Assembly: GCA_017643305.1 (NCBI GenBank)
Contig: JAEPNQ010000039.1
Location: 1 to 36,148 of the forward strand
Origin: Marinibacterium sp.
GTDB taxonomy: Bacteria > Pseudomonadota > Alphaproteobacteria > Rhodobacterales > Rhodobacteraceae
Direction: 5' to 3'
Length of the DNA stretch: 36,148 nt
The notes below the pieces were generated by a model. The model saw only the letters and a program-made list of their open reading frames with translations, did no database searches and was not told where the DNA came from. Every line of letters begins with the position of its first letter. Positions within the stretch are counted from its first letter, which is position 1. This document shows positions 32,688-36,148 of the stretch, piece by piece. The translations under genes and the position numbers were made by a program.

Positions 32688-33635
32688 ATGGCAAAGAGTT
32701 TCACCAAGTTTAAAGACCGGATCTGGGGTGTTGTGGACCTAGCTGCGCGCGGCATCGCCAGCGCGCCGAAACCCATTCAGGACATTGGCTATGGCACGTT
32801 GCGCGGCCTCCTTTGGGCAGCCTACCACGCGCCCAAGGTCCCGCTGGCATCCACAGCTGCCGATTTTGCCATCGTGCTTGGGCATGGCACGGCGCGGTCG
32901 GTCTACGGTGGATTTGTTGACCGCTTTGTTTGGGCCTTGCGGCGACAGGAAAAGCTGCGGCTCGGTGCGACCGAAGAAACCGACGCGTTGCTGGAACTGC
33001 CGGAGCAGAACCGGCTGGACGAGATAATCCGCACCCATGGCAGCGCGGTCATGGCCATGCCGCATTGTCACAGTTCCCTGCTAATGATCCGCGGGCTCTC
33101 TACCCGATACCCTGTTCTGATGCTGGTGCGTGAATCCGCCGATCAATCGCGCGCCGACGCCACGCGCGTCTATTACAACAACCTCGGGGCCGAGCGGTTG
33201 GATGTGCGCAATTCCTCCAGTGTTTCCGTGGCGCGCAGCGTCTTGCGGGCCCTGCGTGAAGGCAAGCTGGTGGTCGGCATCGTCGACCGGATCAAGGCTG
33301 CCCCGGCTGAAGGCGAAGATTACAACGCTCATGATGATGTGCGCCGTTGTCAGGCCTTTGGCCAGACCGTTGGGTTCCCGGCCTGGCCCGCCCGGTTTGC
33401 GGCGCGGGCGAGGGTGCCTCTGTTGCCGGTTATGGTGGAACTGACCCAGGACAAGATCGTCGGCCATTTGGGCGACCCTATCGACTGCACCGACCAGATG
33501 GGCGCCACACAGGCCTGCATGAACAACCTGGAAACGATGTTCCTGCAATACCCGCATGATTGGGGATTTGTGTATGACAAACACTGGTCACGCGTAATGC
33601 GAGGCCGCGCGCAAGAGATTTCGCCACAGCAATAG
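32688..33635 (+). CDS. LpxL/LPLAT-like acyltransferase family protein lacking the usual HX4(D/E) motif
   Basis: This 315-residue protein matches the lysophospholipid/lipid A acyltransferase group in general layout: EIIRTHGSAVMAMPHCHSSL, VLMLVRESADQSRA, ALREGKLVVGIVDRI, and GFPAWPARFAARARVPLLPV in the second half. Canonical members carry HX4(D/E). At the equivalent place this protein has H126-C-H128-S-S-L-L, with no acidic residue five positions after either His, so the catalytic dyad may be different or lost. It sits 22 bases after nrdJ and before an LpxR-like gene; the latter neighbour supports a role in the cell envelope. A family-level assignment is all the sequence supports. Confidence 0.65.
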   Translation: MAKSFTKFKDRIWGVVDLAARGIASAPKPIQDIGYGTLRGLLWAAYHAPKVPLASTAADFAIVLGHGTARSVYGGFVDRFVWALRRQEKLRLGATEETDALLELPEQNRLDEIIRTHGSAVMAMPHCHSSLLMIRGLSTRYPVLMLVRESADQSRADATRVYYNNLGAERLDVRNSSSVSVARSVLRALREGKLVVGIVDRIKAAPAEGEDYNAHDDVRRCQAFGQTVGFPAWPARFAARARVPLLPVMVELTQDKIVGHLGDPIDCTDQMGATQACMNNLETMFLQYPHDWGFVYDKHWSRVMRGRAQEISPQQ

Positions 33636-33753
33636 GCGGAATTGTTGCGTTTCGTGCCACACATTTCGGTTGTGCGGCTGCCACTCTGGCTTGTGGTTGT
33701 GGTCCAGCTTATAGGATGATGACCCGGGGGGGCACACATAGCAGGTTTTTGTC

Positions 33754-34734
33754 ATGCCGCGCTGGTTATTGGCCGTATTGGTCGCGCTGAACGTTCTGCC
33801 GTCTTCCGGGATGGCGCAAAATGCCGGTCCGCAGATCGAACCTGTCACAGAACTGGATGAATCGCTTTTTCCGCCCGCGACGAAAAGGCGGCAGATCGGG
33901 CACGGTCGGTTGTTCACCAACGATTTTCTTGGCGACCAGTACGACCGATGGCAGACCGGGTCTTATACATCCTCGCGGGTCTGGGCCCGGGACAGCTGGC
34001 AGGGTCGTGCTCCGCCAGGTTTTGGCGACCTGTTGGAAATGCGCATCGGCGGACGCATAATAACGCCCGAAAACCTGCGCACATTTGTGCCTACCGACCG
34101 GCCCTGGGCCGGGTCGCTGAATTTCGGACTCCATACGCATTGGTCCCGAGGCAACACCGAATTCGCGCTGGGCAGCGATCTGGTGGTGATAGGGCCGCAA
34201 ACCCAGCTCGACCATCTGCAGGAATTGCTGCACGACATCTTTGATGCGCCGATCCCCAGAAACGCGGTGCTCAGCCGACAGATCGGCAACCAGGTTTGGC
34301 CGACACTCGTGGGCGAAGTGGGACATACAATACAGATCGGCGGTCAATCCCGGCTGCGGCCTTACGCTGAACTGCGCGCGGGCGATGAAAGCCTGGTGCG
34401 GTTCGGGGCTGACCTGACCATCGGGACATACGGCCTGGATGAACTGATGGCACGGGAAAACGTGACCGGGCAGCGCTATCGCATCGTTCAAAAGGAAATC
34501 CCGGGTATCAGCTTTGTTTTAGGCGCGGATGTGGCTCATGTCTTTGACAGTGTCTATCTGCTAAGCAGTCGGGGCTTCCAACTTACCGACACGCGCAACC
34601 GGGTCCGTGCTGGGCTTCACTGGCAGGGCGAAACCTCTTCCGTCTTCTATGGCGCGACCTGGCTGGACCGCGAATTCACCAGCCAGCGAGAAAGTCAGGT
34701 GGTGGGATCTGTGCGGCTCGAGTTTCAATTTTGA
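33754..34734 (+). CDS. LpxR-like outer-membrane lipid A deacylase (DUF2219)
   Basis: This 326-residue protein has a signal peptide (MPRWLLAVLVALNVLPSSGMAQ) and a beta-barrel pattern ending in Phe (VRLEFQF), the usual outer-membrane insertion signal. LpxR hallmarks are visible: the N-terminal TNDFLGDQYDRWQTGSY (the Asn-Asp of the active site and Ca-binding region) and the TDRPWAGSL segment. LpxR removes the 3'-acyloxyacyl group of lipid A at the outer leaflet. AGG lies about eight bases before ATG 33754. The preceding acyltransferase-like gene suggests a lipid A-modifying pair, but each may have its own promoter (118-base gap). Confidence 0.85.
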   Translation: MPRWLLAVLVALNVLPSSGMAQNAGPQIEPVTELDESLFPPATKRRQIGHGRLFTNDFLGDQYDRWQTGSYTSSRVWARDSWQGRAPPGFGDLLEMRIGGRIITPENLRTFVPTDRPWAGSLNFGLHTHWSRGNTEFALGSDLVVIGPQTQLDHLQELLHDIFDAPIPRNAVLSRQIGNQVWPTLVGEVGHTIQIGGQSRLRPYAELRAGDESLVRFGADLTIGTYGLDELMARENVTGQRYRIVQKEIPGISFVLGADVAHVFDSVYLLSSRGFQLTDTRNRVRAGLHWQGETSSVFYGATWLDREFTSQRESQVVGSVRLEFQF

Positions 34735-34826
34735 AAAAAGTCTCAACTATTAACAAATGTCTTCTCAGACCGAACCAGCTTTGTTACATAATGATCAATA
34801 AAAAATACTGATGCAGGCATAGGTAA

Positions 34827-35894
34827 ATGGTAACGGGCGTAAGTGGCACGTTCGTCATTTCCTGGTCACAAACAACACTGGATGGGCTCAAGTCCGCTCC
34901 GATGGAGTATTTGACGGTTGGGGCAACCTGGGCTTGGTCGGGGGACGTCGCTCGGGTAGACGGCCCTCCGAGTCTATTGCAGTTGGGCCAGGCTGATGAG
35001 GACGCCAATGTAAGAAAGCGGGCTGCGCGCAGTGTGCGAAGGCTTGTTGGGGCAGCAGTAGAAGGCATTTCGGAACTGGCGCGCCGCGACGATGAAGATG
35101 AACCGTTGATGGACAACCACTTTGTGGTGACGGACGGTTTGCGAAGTTATTCTGTGACAGTGATCGAAGTGGCAACAGGGGCAAGGCCGCTGCTGATGTT
35201 CCTTGATACCGTACCGCCGCGCGATGCAGACTTGTGGGTTGTTCATGCAACCCTTGATCAGCGCCGGGCGCATTTGGGCGAACCTGCCGATGGCGGTGTC
35301 ATATGTTTTACGCCGGGCACGCGGATTTCCACACCAAACGGGCTTGCCCCGGTCGAAACGCTGCGTGAAGGCGATTATGTGCAGACCCGCGACAATGGCG
35401 CGCAGAAAATCGTCTGGGTGGGCCGGCGCCGGATCACCGGTGCGCGCATGTTCGTGCGTCCTGCGCTACGGCCCATCCGTATCAATGCAGGCGCGCTCGG
35501 CATCGAGCGGCCCGATCAGTCGCTACTGGTCTCGCCCGAACATCGGATGCTGATCCGTGGCCACACAGCGCAGGCGCTGTTCAACACGAACGAGGTGCTG
35601 GTGTCGGCGGGCAGGCTGGTGAACGGAAAAACCATTCACGTGGATCTGAATGTGCGAGAGATCACCTATATACACCTGCTGCTCGCCAATCATAACGTGA
35701 TCTGGGCCAACGGCGTGGAAAGCGAAAGCTTCCACCCAGCCAATGCGCAATTGTCAGAGCTCAGCTTAGCGGACCGTCTGAGTCTACTGCACAAGTTCCC
35801 TGATCTGGAGCAAGACCCGCACAGCTACGGCGCATTTGCCCGCCGGAACCTGTCGGACAGCGAAGCAACCATCCTGATGCACGAAGTTGCCTAA
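34827..35894 (+). CDS. Hint-domain (Hedgehog/intein-like) protein of the Roseobacter type
   Basis: This 355-residue protein has a variable N-terminal half and a Hint domain from about residue 155. The Hint core starts VICFTPGTRISTPNGLAPVE, with the Cys that opens intein-like domains, followed by LREGDYVQTRDNGAQKIVWVG, LLVSPEHRMLI and a late NHNVIWANGVESESFHP. Proteins of this kind are abundant in Rhodobacterales and are often secreted or surface linked; whether they self-cleave is generally unknown. No signal peptide is evident, and the start at 34827 has only a weak ribosome site. It lies 92 bases after the LpxR-like gene in an A/T-rich spacer. Confidence 0.88.
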   Translation: MVTGVSGTFVISWSQTTLDGLKSAPMEYLTVGATWAWSGDVARVDGPPSLLQLGQADEDANVRKRAARSVRRLVGAAVEGISELARRDDEDEPLMDNHFVVTDGLRSYSVTVIEVATGARPLLMFLDTVPPRDADLWVVHATLDQRRAHLGEPADGGVICFTPGTRISTPNGLAPVETLREGDYVQTRDNGAQKIVWVGRRRITGARMFVRPALRPIRINAGALGIERPDQSLLVSPEHRMLIRGHTAQALFNTNEVLVSAGRLVNGKTIHVDLNVREITYIHLLLANHNVIWANGVESESFHPANAQLSELSLADRLSLLHKFPDLEQDPHSYGAFARRNLSDSEATILMHEVA

Positions 35895-35960
35895 AAAGCT
35901 TGGCTGCCAACAGCGCGAGGGCATGATGTGCTGCACAACGCGGCGCATATGCTTAAGGCG

Positions 35961-35988
35961 TTGACACCCCCCGCTCGTCGTCTATAAG
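35961..35988 (+). promoter_or_regulatory. Strong sigma-70-type promoter for rpsD
   Basis: TTGACA (35961-35966) and TATAAG (35983-35988) match the -35 and -10 consensus with 16-base spacing. The element lies about 110 bases before the rpsD start, as expected for a highly expressed ribosomal protein gene. Confidence 0.75.
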
Positions 35989-36009
35989 CCCTGCTTCATT
36001 GGTGTTGGT

Positions 36010-36052
36010 GGCCCCCGCAAGGGGATGCCTGTCGGTCCTGCCAAATCAGGAC
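36010..36052 (+). promoter_or_regulatory. Structured rpsD leader with two hairpins
   Basis: The first hairpin is GGC-CCCC, loop GCAA (a GNRA tetraloop), GGGG-AT-GCC (36010-36029), with a 2-base bulge. The second is GTCCTG, loop CCAAAT, CAGGAC (36035-36052). Both lie between the promoter and the GTG start. Ribosomal protein S4 controls its own synthesis through leader RNA in several bacteria, so an autoregulatory role is plausible; no T-run follows, so they are not terminators. Confidence 0.5.
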
Positions 36053-36095
36053 AAAGGACAACGCCCTTCGAAACACGAAACGAAGGAGATCAGCC

Positions 36096-36148
36096 GTGAC
36101 CAAACGCACGTCTGCCAAGTATAAAATCGACCGCCGGATGGGTGAAAA
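36096..36148 (+). CDS. rpsD: Ribosomal protein S4 (start only; continues beyond window)
   Basis: The first 17 complete codons encode MTKRTSAKYKIDRRMGE, the N-terminus of 30S ribosomal protein S4 in Rhodobacterales. The start codon is GTG at 36096, with AAGGAG eight bases upstream. S4 nucleates assembly of the small subunit by binding the 5' domain of 16S rRNA. The rest lies outside the window. The gene is preceded by a strong promoter and a two-hairpin leader. Confidence 0.92.
   Translation, partial: MTKRTSAKYKIDRRMGE

Overview
The window reads as chromosomal DNA of an alphaproteobacterium, most likely a Rhodobacteraceae (Roseobacter-type) member. The basis is moderately high GC, an rpsD start with a GTG codon and this lineage's N-terminus, a DUF1489 gene, a Hint-domain protein, paired DUF1254/DUF1214 genes, a fused single-chain acyl-CoA carboxylase, a vitamin B12-dependent ribonucleotide reductase, and an MttB-family/dimethylglycine-oxidoreductase cluster. 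I found no tRNA, rRNA, CRISPR array or recognisable insertion sequence.

Layout. 1-2000: the tail of a creatininase-family gene, then a decayed MaoC hydratase/phosphotransacetylase/acetate kinase relic. 2063-6021: a PhoA-type alkaline phosphatase and a translationally coupled trio (exported small protein, MacB/LolD-like ATPase, FtsX-like permease). 6016-10372 (minus): DUF1214 and DUF1254 genes and a BC-BCCP-CT carboxylase. Divergent from these, at 10550-13343, lie an acetolactate-synthase-like ThDP enzyme and a family III CoA-transferase. 13531-15420: a 3'-truncated TPR protein and two divergent gene remnants, apparently a deletion scar. 15568-21479: a tightly packed operon of an FAD/GcvT oxidoreductase, a non-pyrrolysine MttB homologue, a TetR regulator and a second FAD oxidoreductase, probably for catabolism of an N-methylated amine; a palindrome sits just upstream. 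21493-28355: a LysE exporter, a DenD-like dehydrogenase and, divergently, a sugar-acid operon (IlvD/Edd dehydratase, FAH-family hydrolase, 2-hydroxyacid dehydrogenase, MR/MLE enzyme broken by one TAA). 28500-29848: remnants of a TIGR04325 methyltransferase and an NRPS-like A-PCP protein. 29852-36148: housekeeping and envelope genes (DUF1489, nrdJ, LPLAT-like acyltransferase, LpxR-like lipid A deacylase, Hint protein, start of rpsD behind a strong promoter and a structured leader).

The most striking property is the mixture of intact, tightly coupled operons with at least five separately decayed genes in 36 kb. The best candidates for unusual biology are the methylated-amine operon, which lacks a nearby corrinoid protein; the MR/MLE gene whose active site is complete apart from one stop codon; and the ThDP enzyme/CoA-transferase pair. 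All functional statements come from motif and family recognition by eye; no database search was run.
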